Below, piece by piece: positions 45,216 to 57,460 of a DNA stretch of 64,000 nt; within the stretch, counting starts at the first letter, position 1; each line of letters begins with the position of its first letter. Origin of the DNA: Spodoptera frugiperda. Taxonomy: Eukaryota > Arthropoda > Insecta > Lepidoptera > Noctuidae. Location of the stretch: contig NC_064229.1 of the NCBI RefSeq assembly GCF_023101765.2, forward strand, positions 9,772,473 to 9,836,472. Direction: 5' to 3'. Below the pieces are notes generated by a model. It was not told the origin of the DNA. It searched no databases and was given only the letters and a program-made list of their open reading frames with translations. A program made the translations under genes and the position numbers.

Positions 45216-45563
45216 TAAATCCCACCCAAAACATAAATGTGAAAGGATGCCAAGTTCGATAATATTGGAATGCTTCGCCTATAAAAGAAGTGAGATCTAA
45301 ATAAGTACCAAGTTCCATACACAGACCTCAGTTAAAAATGATATAACAAGTTGGCAAGTTTTCACACACTTTGTTATAAACCTACTAAACGCAATGAGTC
45401 AAGTATATAATTTTCTATTAAAACTTGCCAAGTTATATCATTTTTAACTGAGGTCTGTGTATGGAACTTGGTACTTATTTAGATCTCACTTCTTTTATAG
45501 GCGAAGCATTCCAATATTATCGAACTTGGCATCCTTTCACATTTATGTTTTGGGTGGGATTTC
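45216..45563. mobile_element. 350-bp inverted-repeat (foldback) element
   Basis: Arms of about 146 bp (45216-45363 and 45418-45563) are almost perfect complements: ACATAAATGTGAAAGGATGC, then CTTCGCCTATAAAAGAAGTG, mirrored. The loop is about 55 bp. No coding content. Confidence 0.8.
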
Positions 45564-46240
45564 ATTTATTTTTGTAAGGTTTATTTTCTTTTTTTCTTAT
45601 TTTACTTTACTTTGACTAAATACAAACCTTCGTAACGAATTTTAGGTCGGTACGACCATTGGAAGATATAGATAATTTTTTTGTTTTAGTTCCTTAGGGG
45701 TATGAATTTACACCTTCATTATTTTTAAAACCGACTCACACTTGGCCATTTTCAGATTTTTTCCTTTACCTTGACCTAAAGACCTACATCCATGCCAAAT
45801 TTCAAGTCAATACGACTATTGGAAGTGGTCTAGGTTTTTGATGAGTGAGTGAGTCAGTCAGTGAGTGTATAGTAAAAATAGCGATTTTCTGACGTCAATA
45901 TCTCAAGATCTACAATAGGTACATTAATGAAATTTTGTATTTTAGATAAGTAAATAGATCTCTACAGATACTAGAAATTTCATATGCGTAGATAAAATAG
46001 ATTTTGAGTTATAGGTGGGTCGAACTTGGCCCGAAATGGTTCGTGTAATATAACCCACGGCCGGTGTGTCGGTTTTTTTGCTCGAACTTGGCGGACACAC
46101 TGCCGTGTGTCTAGATTTGGTCAAGAACCACCGCTACTCCTCCCACGGGTACCTTGGAGGTACTACTTCTACTATGATGCTAGAGCTACTTCTAACTACA
46201 TTAAACAGAGACTGAGCCTTATAAAGTGTGATATCTAAAC
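45564..46240. repeat. Probable dispersed repeat adjoining the inverted repeat
   Basis: Contains internally repeated motifs (ACGACCATTGGAAGATATAG and ACGACTATTGGAAGTGGTC), GAGTGAGTGAGTCAGTCAGT and CGAACTTGGCGGACACAC. This looks like the long 3' region of a lepidopteran element I cannot name. Confidence 0.4.
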
Positions 46241-46315
46241 CATTTGAGTGTAGATTACAGCAATGCTTCTTTCGTAAAGTCAATTAATGACCCGTCACTG
46301 GGCATTGATAATATT

Positions 46316-46490
46316 ATAAATGTGAAAGTTTGTTTGTTTGTTTGGATATTTGGATGTTCGTTCGTCAATCATGCTGAAACCATTGAACGGATTTTGATGA
46401 AATTTGGTATACAGATAGGGTATAAGCTGACTTGGATCATATAATACTGTTTATCCTACGGGAAGACGGGTGAAGCCGTCGTGTAACCTA
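46316..46490. repeat. Common lepidopteran interspersed repeat
   Basis: AAAGTTTGTTTGTTTGTTTG, GAACGGATTTTGATGAAATT and ACGGGTGAAGCCGTC; relatives occur at about 35960-36110. Confidence 0.5.
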
Positions 46491-46867
46491 GTTACATTAT
46501 AAAAGTTATTAATGAGCAAAGTTTTGCTTACTCGACTAATGGACCGGTCAATCATATATATTTATTTAATTATTTGAATATAAATAATAGGTCAGAAATA
46601 ATAAGCTTAGCTCACAAACATGTCAATTTGCCTTAGTCGTCAGTTGCCTTTGAATTAATCCAATGCCTAAATCCTTTTATGGAACGATATTTTTTTTATT
46701 GTGTACTTGACCCTAAGTATTAGGTACCATTTATTAGCTTTTTGCACTAGGTTTTCTTGTGATATTTTCATTTTTTTTAGATTAAATACAATTATGACGA
46801 GCATTTGTCTCTGTTTTTTACTTCTCTTATATTTCTAACTGCAGTGATGTGATATTATCGTCAGTAT

Positions 46868-47067
46868 GAGTCTTTGTATGAGTGAGTTTACCCAAGGCCC
46901 ATTTACCCTTCCTCCCAATCCTCGATTTCACAACAACCCTCAAATTCCTAATCCCTAAAAGGCCGGCAACGCACTTGTAACGCCTCTGGCGTGTCCACGG
47001 GTGGTGGCGATAGCTTACCATCAGGTAATCTGTTAGCACGTTTACCGGTTCTTGCCATAAAAAAATG
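46868..47067 (+). repeat. Family C copy, 5'-truncated
   Basis: GAGTGAGTTTACCCAAGGCC to TTGCCATAAAAAAATG. Confidence 0.8.
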
Positions 47068-47554
47068 AATCTGTAGTATTTTAGTTGGTTCTTGCGGCAC
47101 ATACACGACTAGAGATCTGGTGTTAAAGATTATAATTATTCTACTCTGCAAACACCATACAGTTTCTTGAAATTTCCAGATACAATTACCCTACAAAACG
47201 GTACAAACAAACAAACAAACAATATCACTTACAATTATCATAACACATCACACAATTAAGACTTATAGCGCGATATTTTAATAACACCGAATAGGATTAT
47301 ATTATCAAGCGCTCAGTGACACTGGGACTATCTCTTATTTAATTAATAAGAAACATCTTGCCGTCATTATTAAAGCCAGGTGATTTTATGAGAACTTGAT
47401 ATGCTACATTAGCATCTTTGTATATATGTTTGTAGAAGCACTAGAGTATGGAATTGGTTTTTAGAGTATATTGCAGTCCTACTCCTTTATCGTCTACAGC
47501 TGAACTATAGATCTAGATAAATAAGAGAGCTTTTCGCAATTGATTTGAGTACAC

Positions 47555-47700
47555 GGTTGGTGCGGTGGCTAGGCAACTGGCTGCCGCGCAACGTGTAGCG
47601 GTTACGATTCCCGCACGGAGCAACTCTTTGTGTAATCCAAAAATTGTTGTTTTGGGTCTGGGTGTCATGTGTATACGAATTTGTGGGGTAACGCTTAATT
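47555..47700 (+). repeat. SINE-F copy
   Basis: TTGGTGCGGTGGCTAGGCAA, CCGCGCAACGTG, a mutated B box (GGTTACGATTCC) and GCACGGAGCAACTCTTTGTG. Confidence 0.75.
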
Positions 47701-48659
47701 TAAAAAAATATGATTGCTAGGGTTCTTGTATGTACAAATTTAAATGAAAAAGTGAGCTACCTCTCAACAAACACGGATTTTTGACAAATTATGTGCCCTC
47801 ATTTAAAAAGACCCCATTTGTTTAAGGTTACTCTATAGCAAAACTTACAACCATGACAATCTTTGAGTGGATCCACAGTCATACGTATAAAAAAAACGGT
47901 ACTTTCATTTTACATGGGTGTTCACAGGTGCACCTTGAAATACCCTAAAGCTATACTAAAGCGGCAGTTGCAATATAAACTACTCATATTCCTCCGTAAT
48001 TGATAGCCAATATCAGTAATTGAATATAAAAACGACAATAATTTTTACTTTATAGTGTAAAAATGATCAATCAATAGCTAGCCATTTCGAAAGTAATGCA
48101 TTTCCTCGTTTTATACCTCCGTATTTTACTTAATAGGAACCATTAAAGTACTGTAAATATATTTTTGATTAAAAATTGTAAATTAAAGTAGTTTAAAGAG
48201 CTTTGGGCTTTTAGTTAGCATTTTAGTCGATATGTATGAATCTATAACAGTTCCACTGCTAACATACAGCTAAACCTGGTTTTGACTCAGTGATTAAAAC
48301 ATTGATAGAAATAGAGAGAATAGTTTTTTTTTTTTGTATTGGAACAAGCCTGCCGCAGCCTATCAAAAGCGCTGCAACTCCTGTTAGCCAGAATCTACGG
48401 TGAATACAGGTTCAAAAACGGAGGACAGAGTTTTTAATATAGAACTGCAGAAAGGAGTAAAATTGATTGCCACAGTAGTCTATCTTTTCTGAAGGATATC
48501 ACCCGGGTATCTTCAAGTCTCGAGTGAATAGGTTGCTTATGGGCAGACGCGCTTCATCGTAGGCCGCATCATCGGTTACCACCAGGCGAGATACATATTG
48601 GCAAACGCCGATCCATTTGCAGTAAGTATACAAAAACAACAAAATATCACTACAAGCGT
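47701..48659. other. AT-rich intergenic stretch, nothing recognised
   Basis: No exon or family copy visible. Confidence 0.3.
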
Positions 48660-48830
48660 CATATTTATGCCTCGTTGACTAGGACTCGGGTCGGGCAAAG
48701 AATGACTGGGCTTTTTTTCGGCTTTTCGGAAATTTCTCAGTAGTACGTGTCTCACTGAGTCTGGAATCGTACCCAGTATATGGCAATAGGCTGACTCCCT
48801 ATTTTTCAAAAACCCATCAAATGTACAACA
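48660..48830 (+). repeat. SINE-A copy, head deleted
   Basis: TATGCCTCGTTGACTAGG, then the B-box side CTCGGGTCGGGCAAAG, TCAGTAGTACGTG and CAGTATATGGCAATAGG. Confidence 0.7.
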
Positions 48831-49239
48831 ACGCTACCGGTGGTCTTTATTTACGGTCTAAGCTAAAAACTTTTTAATGGACGTCTCGATAGTAAATGGA
48901 CAGATAGACATTTGATAAAGCGCTGGCCTTAAGCGGTTGCTAATTTACCACAATATCAACTTCTCCATTAGCCTTCCTTACTACCTATTTGCTTGTTTTT
49001 GTTTACTTTATTTAGTTTTAAAAAACAATTTAATACCAACATGATAATTATCGGAGTTAATTAGAACATTAGCATAAGTTTATCGCGAAGTAGATACATT
49101 TGTACTTAAAACCATTAGTTCAGGTAAATATTGGATAAGAATATTAAGTGCAATAGATGATACTTAGATATTGTATTTAATTAGACCAGCTTATACAATT
49201 TGAATATTTAGTTTCTATATGTTAGATATACCTGACCTG

Positions 49240-49395
49240 CTACTGCCCGACCTGCAGACTACCGAGCGGATTACCGGGGCTCCTGCTCGAGGAGCAGGAG
49301 TAGGAACAGGGTGGTTATTAGCCAGTAAAAGTCTGACATACCCTCTCACCTTAGGCTAGAGAAGTCAGTGGACGATTTTCTGCCCTCAAAAAAAA
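49240..49395 (+). repeat. Family B A-tailed retroposon copy
   Basis: CCCGACCTGCAGACTACC to GATTTTCTGCCCTC followed by nine A, then AGAAGAAAAA. Confidence 0.8.
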
Positions 49396-50091
49396 AGAAG
49401 AAAAATCTATTACTGATAATATCCGAAAACCCCAAAATACTTAATAACACATTGCTCAACCCGGGTATCAAACCCACGTTCTTTACTCAACCCTCGCAAT
49501 TATAAGCAAAAGCCAGTTGAAGTATTGAACACAATAATTACATAAGCATTTTATCACTTAGCAGTAAGTCCTAAGTTACAAAGGATCCCGACTTCACACC
49601 GTGAGACCTCTAACTTAAGTTATTCCAGCACTTAAAGCCAACTTAATTCATTCTTATCTAAGTATTATAATGTTACATGAACTTAAAGCCATTTATGTAA
49701 ACATTATCGTAAATTTTCGCCAACTTATAAGTTATAACTTAAGTAAGAATTGATAATGAAGGCGTAACTTAAGTTAAAAGGTAATAACTTGATGAATATG
49801 TATTTAAAGTTCATTAAAGTATTGAGTTTCTACTAAATCAATTTTATTTGAAAACTTACACGTTTTTATTAATTTCACCTTGGGGTATTTTTGATATCCT
49901 GCTGTCAGCCCAACAGGAGTACCCTTGGCTTATTTGGACTATTTTCGTAAAGAAATTATCTAGGTTCTGTGTATATATCAAGCTCACACACATACACGTC
50001 AACAGCCTGTGATAGGTCACTGTTAGACTTACTGCCGATTTCAATCTAAAATCTTTAGATTAAGATCAATTTTTGACATAGGTTTAATAGA

Positions 50092-50285
50092 GTTTGAAAA
50101 CCGACAATGCTTACGTTGCATTTCGTTGTTGTGTATTTCCCAATTACAGTTCCCGATTCCCCACCAACCCTTAAATTCCAAACCCCAAAAGGACGCATTT
50201 GCAACGCCTTTGGGTGCGGTTGGGCGGCGGCGATTACTTTCTATCAGATGACCGGTCAGATCGGTCAGTTCAGCAGCTGAATAAA
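50092..50285 (+). repeat. Family C copy, 5'-truncated and internally deleted
   Basis: GAAAACCGACAATGCTTACG, CCCTTAAATTCCAAACCCC, GGCGGCGGCGATTACTT; lacks a clear A tail. Confidence 0.7.
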
Positions 50286-50474
50286 AGGCGTCGAGCACTG
50301 TATGACAAATTATTTCAATACGAAAGTAACTCACGTCCCTCTCTGTTCGTTACTACTGCACCGATTTCAATAATTATTTTTGTATTGGATAGTCCATGCA
50401 TCGAGGAAGATTGCTGGCTATATAAAAAGACGCTACAATTGGTAGGACTCGAGCAGCTAGTTTTCTATAAGTAA

Positions 50475-51227
50475 ATGAAACATAGACTTATTTTTCCTGT
50501 ACATCGAATTATAGACCTCAGTAGTGGAATATATTCGATGGCTAGAACAAACAAATATTTTACGAAATAATTAAATTCCATAGCAGCTGTCAAAAAGCAA
50601 CTTCTTTATCATTGATTGCCAATATTAAAAATGTCGTGTTGGCCTTAGGCTAACATAGTAACACTAATGATAATTATTGCCAGTCATAAAAATTAAAGAG
50701 GCCTTTTTATAGTTTATGAAAACCGAATTGAAAAAATATTTTTATTGTAGATACAGGCCTACATATCAGAACTATTAATTGTCGACTTTATAACAAAATG
50801 TTAAAGTTTAAAATAAATTATATTAGCTTTCTGATATACTTCATGTACTACTTTAATAGTTTTTAATTTGTCGTAAATAGATAAGTATATTGTATGTATC
50901 TACTGTGCAGTTAGCACAATATGTAGGTGGGCCACTACAGCGTAACTTAGCATGAATTTAGGTAAAACAATCACATCTAAACTAACAAATAAAATTGGAG
51001 TGTCTGTTTGTAATATTGAAATAATCACTTTTTACTACATGCATAATATGAATATCCATACGATACATACTCCAAAATATGTATATTTTTATTATCATTT
51101 TTGTTTTTCTGTCTGTTTGTTCTGACTAATGGATGCACCGATTATGACGGCAATTTTATTGGCAGATAGCTGATGTCCTAAGGAGTGACTTGTTGATTAA
51201 ACTGATATTTTACATACATGATATTGG
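50475..51227. other. AT-rich intergenic stretch, nothing recognised
   Basis: No supported feature. Confidence 0.3.
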
Positions 51228-51415
51228 ACTACACGGTTGGCGCGGTCGCTGGGCAACCAGCTGCCGCGCAACGTGCAGCGGGTTCGATTCCTGCACGGAA
51301 CAGCTCTTTATGTGATCCACAAATTGTTGTTTCGGGTCTGGTTATCTTGTATATGTGAACTTGTATGTTTATAAACGCACCCACAGTATGTTTTAAAAAA
51401 TACTCATTAGCCATA
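51228..51415 (+). mobile_element. SINE-F copy, best preserved
   Basis: CACGGTTGGCGCGGTCGCTG, an intact B box GGTTCGATTCC at 51291-51301, GTGATCCACAAATTGTTGTT, then AACGCACCCAC and an A-rich end. Confidence 0.8.
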
Positions 51416-53535
51416 TCATTTTAAAACAACATTCCATTTAACTAAAATTCATAAAACGTTACTATTTATTTATTAAATACACAAAACAAGTACTCAATTG
51501 CATTTTACAAACATATGGTGGCCATTAGGCTTGTCTATACAGAATGGTAGTGCAATTAGCAATAGTTTAGCCTTTTATTAGATAACTTGTTAGTCTTAAC
51601 GAATGCGTAACTTTATAACATGTTAATTTATTATAATTTACACTAATAACTTTAGTTGCGATATAAAATATTATAGTATCATAACATTGCGGGTTTTAGA
51701 AGTAGTAGAATGAGAAACAATTTATAATGTAACACACATTTTATGCCTGTTATGTTATGGATAACATGTTATAAAATTATAGTTTTACAGTTATACTATC
51801 TTTGGTAGCAGCAAAGTGAGCGGTCTTTTATCAATGGCAAGAGGTTATCATAGCCTAAGACCAGATGACATTTGCAAGACCAGAGGTATGACATTTGTTT
51901 TGCATACCATTTAGGAAATTGTTTCAGAAACGATGGTTCCCCCAGTTTAAAGGTCGAGTTTTACTTTGTTGAGTGTGAATGGTCAAATATTTTTCTATAC
52001 ATTTATCTGTTCTTGTGGTACGTGACCGATAACACGCGACGCATGTTCCTTCTAATATGAACCGACCCTTAATTGTTAGAAAGGCTCCCCTAGTGATCCT
52101 CCCATGATCAGTTTTCAAGCTGTTTGGTGATGATGACAATAATATATTATTGTTGAAATAGTTTCTTTTCATCTTCGTCCCGCCCGTCGAAATGTCGAGT
52201 GAGTGAGTTATTTGAAAGTTCTTGCTGGATAATACTAACCAAAAATGTATAACTTTCATACTTTGTTGCCTTGTCATGTCCCTGTAATAAAGTGAACTAC
52301 AAATTATTTCGCTACACGGTTATCTATATCCAACTTAAATACTATCCCTTAATAAAAAATAAAACTCTGCCACAAGTATTCTCACACAATATTACATTTT
52401 ATTCCCCCAAAATATAAAGTCTAAATTCCAAACTAACTTTTTTTAACACGGACACCAAAATACGCAACCATTAACCTACTTTATATCTCAACAAATAAAG
52501 TTCAAATTCCTTTAACAACAATTTTAAAGGGTGATATAAGTCAAAAAGTCACATAATTTTTTGCAATATTAAGAGTTAGAGGTATAAAAATTGATATAAT
52601 TAAGATATTGATTGCGCACGCGCCTGCGCAGCTGCGTTTGACGCGAGACGAATTTTTAATCGCATATAAAAATACTTGACAAGTACACTGTTTTATGAGA
52701 ACGTGTAACAGTAGTTATGAAAATTAATTGTCGGCCGCTCGTTTGTAATTATTACTATAATTCTAAGGGGTAAGCAGAGGTTGTTAATATGGAGCTAATG
52801 TTAGGACTAGCGGTTTATAGTTGGACTTGAATTTGTATTGAAAGTTTTTTTAAATGGGAATAGAGTTATGTTAAAAGTATGAGTATTCTCTGCATGAAAA
52901 TTCCGATAATCTTTTCGTTAGGCGCCAGCCTAGTGTGAAGATTTAAATGATTCAAGATTCAGATTAAGTTCTAGAGTTCACAATTTAAAATATTCATAAT
53001 TATAAATAAGAGGAACTCTAGCTACACTGTACTAAATGTGCACCTATTTTCACGGACAGACTGACAGACAATTCAATTTATCGTTTCAAAATTTACTTTC
53101 ACCTGACTAGCAGACCACCAAAGTTAAATTAAGTGTCAGTTACAAAAAAGAGCCCATTCCTATGTAACTTATTCAAGTCCAATGACAAATGACTATCATT
53201 TCTCTTGTAACAACTAGTTAACAATTAGTTCTCAAATATTGCGTAGGTACTTTGTGAATCCTATAAAATTAATTATAAAACTTGCCAGAAGGAGATTGCC
53301 TCTTATTTATTCGGTCACATTTTTTGTTTATTTGGCTTGAAATTACTCAATGTATAATATTCACAACTAAATTAGAAAACTTAAAAACTAAAGAAACTAA
53401 AAATTATTTACTATTTACAGAGCATAAATATTCGTCAGCATCGACGTCAATGGGAAAAGTGGCTGAAGGCTGGCTGTATTGTCACGTAATTATTTTAATG
53501 ATAAAATGCTCTAAAATGCCAAAATCGTTCTAGCC
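51416..53535. other. Intergenic, one promoter-like CG patch
   Basis: AT-rich except 52612-52650, where GCGCACGCGCCTGCGCAGCT and GACGCGAGACG are followed at about 52662 by CATATAAAAA. No gene is recognised downstream. Confidence 0.35.
52612..52672 (+). promoter_or_regulatory. Promoter-like CG-rich patch with TATA-like box
   Basis: A short run dense in CG dinucleotides (with GCGCACGCGCCTGCGC) lies just upstream of CATATAAAAATAC. The arrangement resembles a core promoter, but no downstream coding sequence or transcript is visible. Confidence 0.25.
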
Positions 53536-53744
53536 CTTTTTTGCGGGGGAAAATCGTCCAATGCTTCTCCCGCCTTGGGTGAGGCGGGAGGGAGTATCAG
53601 ATTCTTACCGAAAGCATAAAAACCATCCGTTCCTTCTCCTGCTTTGAGTCGAAGCCTAGTTATTTGAGGTCTGGTTCTAGGCGGGCGGCGAGCTACCCTT
53701 GCTAACCGTCCGTAGACCCGCACTTACGGTGGCCGGAGATCGTC
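53536..53744 (-). mobile_element. Family B, longest copy with 12-bp target duplication
   Basis: ATCGTTCTAGCC (53524-53535) and ATCGTTCCAGCC (53745-53756) flank it, differing at one base. It extends the family's 5' end with CCGGCCACCGTAAGTGCGGG-type sequence absent from shorter copies; A tail on minus strand. Confidence 0.85.
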
Positions 53745-53756
53745 ATCGTTCCAGCC

Positions 53757-54765
53757 ATAATAAAAAAGAAAACGATCTTAATTCAAAATTAAATTGGGAT
53801 CGATTTTATTTATTATTGATAAATACCATAAAAGTAATGTCAAAAATTGATATTATTCTAAAGATTTTGGACGAATAGTTAAATAACATTTCACTCATTG
53901 AACAAACATGCAAAATAACATAATTTCTCTATTTTGCGAAGTCGGATAAATGTTAAAAAATGCACTCTTTCAACCAACATAGAAGCAATAATGCGTTTAA
54001 TTACAAGGCGTACATTTACTTTCATGAAAGTTAGACAACTAGGATGAGTTATGTTGCGGTGCAACATTGATTTCAGTATTGTAATAATCGTACTACTTTT
54101 CTTCGAAGTTAAATATATCATTATACTAGCTTCTGCCCACTGCTACGCTCGTGTTCACTTAGGATAAAAATTAGCCTATGTATTATTCCAGATTGGAATC
54201 TATCCCTGTTCCAAATTGTATCCAGATCCTTATAGCTGACTTGACATGATTGCTAAAAAAATTACGCACAATCTCACAAACTTTTGCGTTTATAATAAAG
54301 TAAGAAGTAAGATTATGTTTCTTTTTCAGGGACAAAGAAGATATTGACGGAAACTAGTCGAGTTCCTCGTCAAACAGTTACGTGAGCAAGCCGGTGGCAT
54401 AATAATTAACATACACATCTTGCTTTAATCATCATAAAATCTGACGTATTATTGCAATTTCTTTGTCATAAAATTAAAATAAATAAATAAATGAAATTAT
54501 ATATTTTTTCAATTAAACGCACCTTGAAACAATAAATAAATAAAATGAGTGGTTAATATAATATTCATGAAAAACAATTCGATTGTATTGCATTTAGTTG
54601 TAATAATGTCGTAACTTTCACGGTCAGAGAAAGTTGAAACGGTTTGTGTGGTGATAAAATAAAGTATTTTTTGTGTTTCATTATCTGTATTCTTAATATG
54701 AGTTTGCTTTATGATGAACGACATCAAAACGAAATCAACTTCGAACCTTTAAAAAGTAAAAAATT
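53757..54765. other. AT-rich intergenic stretch
   Basis: A common moth repeat motif occurs at 54125-54250 (TAGCTTCTGCCCACTGCTAC, then GATTGGAATCTATCCCTGTT). Otherwise nothing. Confidence 0.35.
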
Positions 54766-54770
54766 CGCAC

Positions 54771-54969
54771 CGGCCCAATTACCCCATTTCCTAATCTTCC
54801 AAATCCCTGATTGCCCAACAACCCTTAAATTACTAACCCCCAAAATGCCGGCAACACACTTGTGGTGCACAGCATACAACGCCTCAGGTGTTTCGAGTGT
54901 CCATGGGCGGCGGCGATTGCTTGCCGTCAGGTAATCCGTCTGCTCGTTTACCGGCTTATAACATAAAAA
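54771..54969 (+). repeat. Family C copy, 5'-truncated
   Basis: GGCCCAATTACCCCATTTCC to TTATAACATAAAAAAGG. Confidence 0.8.
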
Positions 54970-55484
54970 AGGGTGCTGAACTTTTATCACAGTGCAATAT
55001 TTCGTTTCTTCTATAAACCATTTTAATATAATAATATTATCACATACTAAAGTTCAAAACGTTCTGTCTTTATACATATTTACAATAATTTAGTATAGTA
55101 TTCTCGAATCCATCTTGACTTGAAAGTCAAAAGGGACTTCAGCCCATTTTTATCACCAGAGGTGTTAAATAAAAACTGCAAAAGGTCATTCCTTGATCAG
55201 CTGTCTATCTGACACCATAGTGAAGTATGTTCCATGTTCTATATAAATATATAGATAACATTATTTCGTCATATTTCTAGAGTATTGACCTTCAAGCCTT
55301 GTCTTTCGAGAGGTAGATCAAACAGATGTACTTTAAGATAATAATAAGTTATTGTTCGTTTTGTGTGTTTATGTATTAAGAATGGTATTTTTATATTGTA
55401 CGTTGTTACTGTAAATGAAATATGATGAATTTTATCTTCTTTAAAAAGGTTAGTGGAGCCTTGAGGGGCTTACTAATTTTCTTT

Positions 55485-55760
55485 TGTTATGGTATAAGCC
55501 GGTAAATGAGCTGACGGTTCACCTGATGGTAAGCAATCGCCGCCACCCATGGACACCCAAACACTAGAGGCGTTACAAGTGCGTTGCCGGCCTTTTGGGG
55601 GTTAGGAATTTAAGAGTTGTTAGGGAATTTGGGATTGAGAAGATTGGGATTTGGACCTCCGGTCATTCACACAACGAAAACGTTGTTTCTGAAAACATCA
55701 GTTTTCTGTGAGGCCACGGTATTACTCCGGTTGTGCGGAAGCATGGCTCTAATACACTTA
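55485..55760 (-). repeat. Family C LINE 3'-end copy
   Basis: TGTTATGGTATAAGCCGGTA, GATGGTAAGCAATCGCCGCC, to GCGGAAGCATGGCTC at the head end. Confidence 0.85.
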
Positions 55761-56599
55761 ATTTCAATAAAGTAAATAATCCTTCCACCACTCACTTCCC
55801 TACTAGCAGTGAGTTTAATTTCGAATGCAATGCTTTATGAAAAACAGGCACTTAATTAGATGAGACTATGTGTAGAGTTCTATATGTAGTTACACATAGA
55901 ACATAATTCCTAAAAAACATCATGGCAAGCAAACCACCATTTAAATTAGTAACTTTACAAAAATCCTACTTTCCAACTAACACAACAACACGGTAACTGC
56001 TCGGAGGAGCACATGCAATCAATTATTCCATATTCCAAGCCAATGCGACGTGTACATGGGCCCGTTGATTTATATCGAGCACGCGTTCTGTTAAACATAA
56101 ATTATAAACTAAGTTATGTTGGCAAATGACATTAACTTCGCTAGTTTTTTGTCTAAAACTCTGTCTGTTTAAGTTGAGCACGAAAGTCGGAATCCCCGAC
56201 TATGTATTGCTGGGTTTTTCTACGGCAAAATTGTTCGTAACAACATATTTAGTGACACAATCTGTAGTTGAAGTTTAATATCCTTTCCATTGATCTTTGT
56301 GAACAGATAGGTACTTGTAATTACACCAATAATTTCCCTCTTGACGTGAGAAAGTCATTCTTTGGCACGTACGGCACGTAAGGCTCGATCGGAGTGGCCT
56401 ATCAGAAAACCAGCGGTATAGCTTATGAGTGAGCATGACCGGAGTTTCCTTCTCCCTTCCCAAAGGCCGGCAACTCTTGGGTATCGCGACACTTGACAAG
56501 TGATGACAGAAGTCGATCGATCGACGAGAAAAGAAAATCAACGGATGACGTCATAAATCCTACGCCGCACATTTACAGTTTACATGTGAATAAACATGG

Positions 56600-56705
56600 A
56601 TAGAAAATCCCAACGAACAACAGTTGGGCAGGCACGATCATCTTGCCTAGTCGGAGGATCCATCTTTCCTTAGGAAATTTTACTCTCTGTTACCTAAAGT
56701 AGGCA
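56600..56705 (+). repeat. Family D repeat fragment
   Basis: AATCCCAACGAACAACAGTT, GGCACGATCATCTTGCC, CTTTCCTTAGGAAATTTTAC. Confidence 0.6.
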
Positions 56706-57084
56706 ATAGTTTCAATAACTGGTGAAAACAAGTTTAATAAAACTTAGCTTTTCTGAATAATAATTATTTTTTATGTAGTTCTACTTCATGCTAAATATAC
56801 TCGCAATAAATTGAGGCGTACAACTCAAGTTACATAAGAAAACGTCTTATATTGCAGGTGTTTTATATATTTATGTACCTATATGTAGATATATGGAAAT
56901 AATCCCACCTAATGATAGTTTATTGGAGCCAATAATCCACATATGTCAGTAATTAATTATTTATAATTGTAACCTTTTATATGGCAATGTAACTAGGTGA
57001 TATTTTTATTACTAGAACTACTACAATTATGCATTAGACTACATCACGCTTTATTTCTAAACGTCTTGGCTGACAATGCACAGG
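56706..57084. other. AT-rich intergenic stretch, nothing recognised
   Basis: No supported feature. Confidence 0.3.
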
Positions 57085-57155
57085 TCTGGGTATAAAGTGT
57101 AATCTTTACGTTTGTAAACGCACCTACGACACAAGAGAATATCTTCTTTTTTGCT
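57085..57155 (+). repeat. SINE-F distal fragment
   Basis: GTCTGGGTATAAAGTG, TTTGTAAACGCACCTACGAC, ending in a T-rich tail. Confidence 0.55.
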
Positions 57156-57165
57156 AATTATAAAC

Positions 57166-57460
57166 TCAACGTCACGCCTTTTTATCCCCGAAGGGAAAGG
57201 CAGAGGTGCACATTACGGCACGTAATGCCGCTTTACAATGTACACCCACTTTTCACCATTTGTGTTATAAGTAATAATAATAGGGGAGTGAGTCTATTGC
57301 CACATACTGGGCACAATTCCAGACTCCGTACTCCTACCTAAACTTTTTCTTTCTTCAAAAACCGAAAGAAAACCGGTAGTACTTTGCCCGACCCTAGAAT
57401 CGAAAACAAAACCTCTTGTCCGGAAGTCACACAAGCGACCACTCGACCAACAAATTAGCA
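57166..57460 (-). mobile_element. SINE-A copy, full length, mutated head
   Basis: ACGTCACGCCTTTTTATCCC to CCACTCGACCAAC; several substitutions in the tRNA-like head. Confidence 0.8.
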
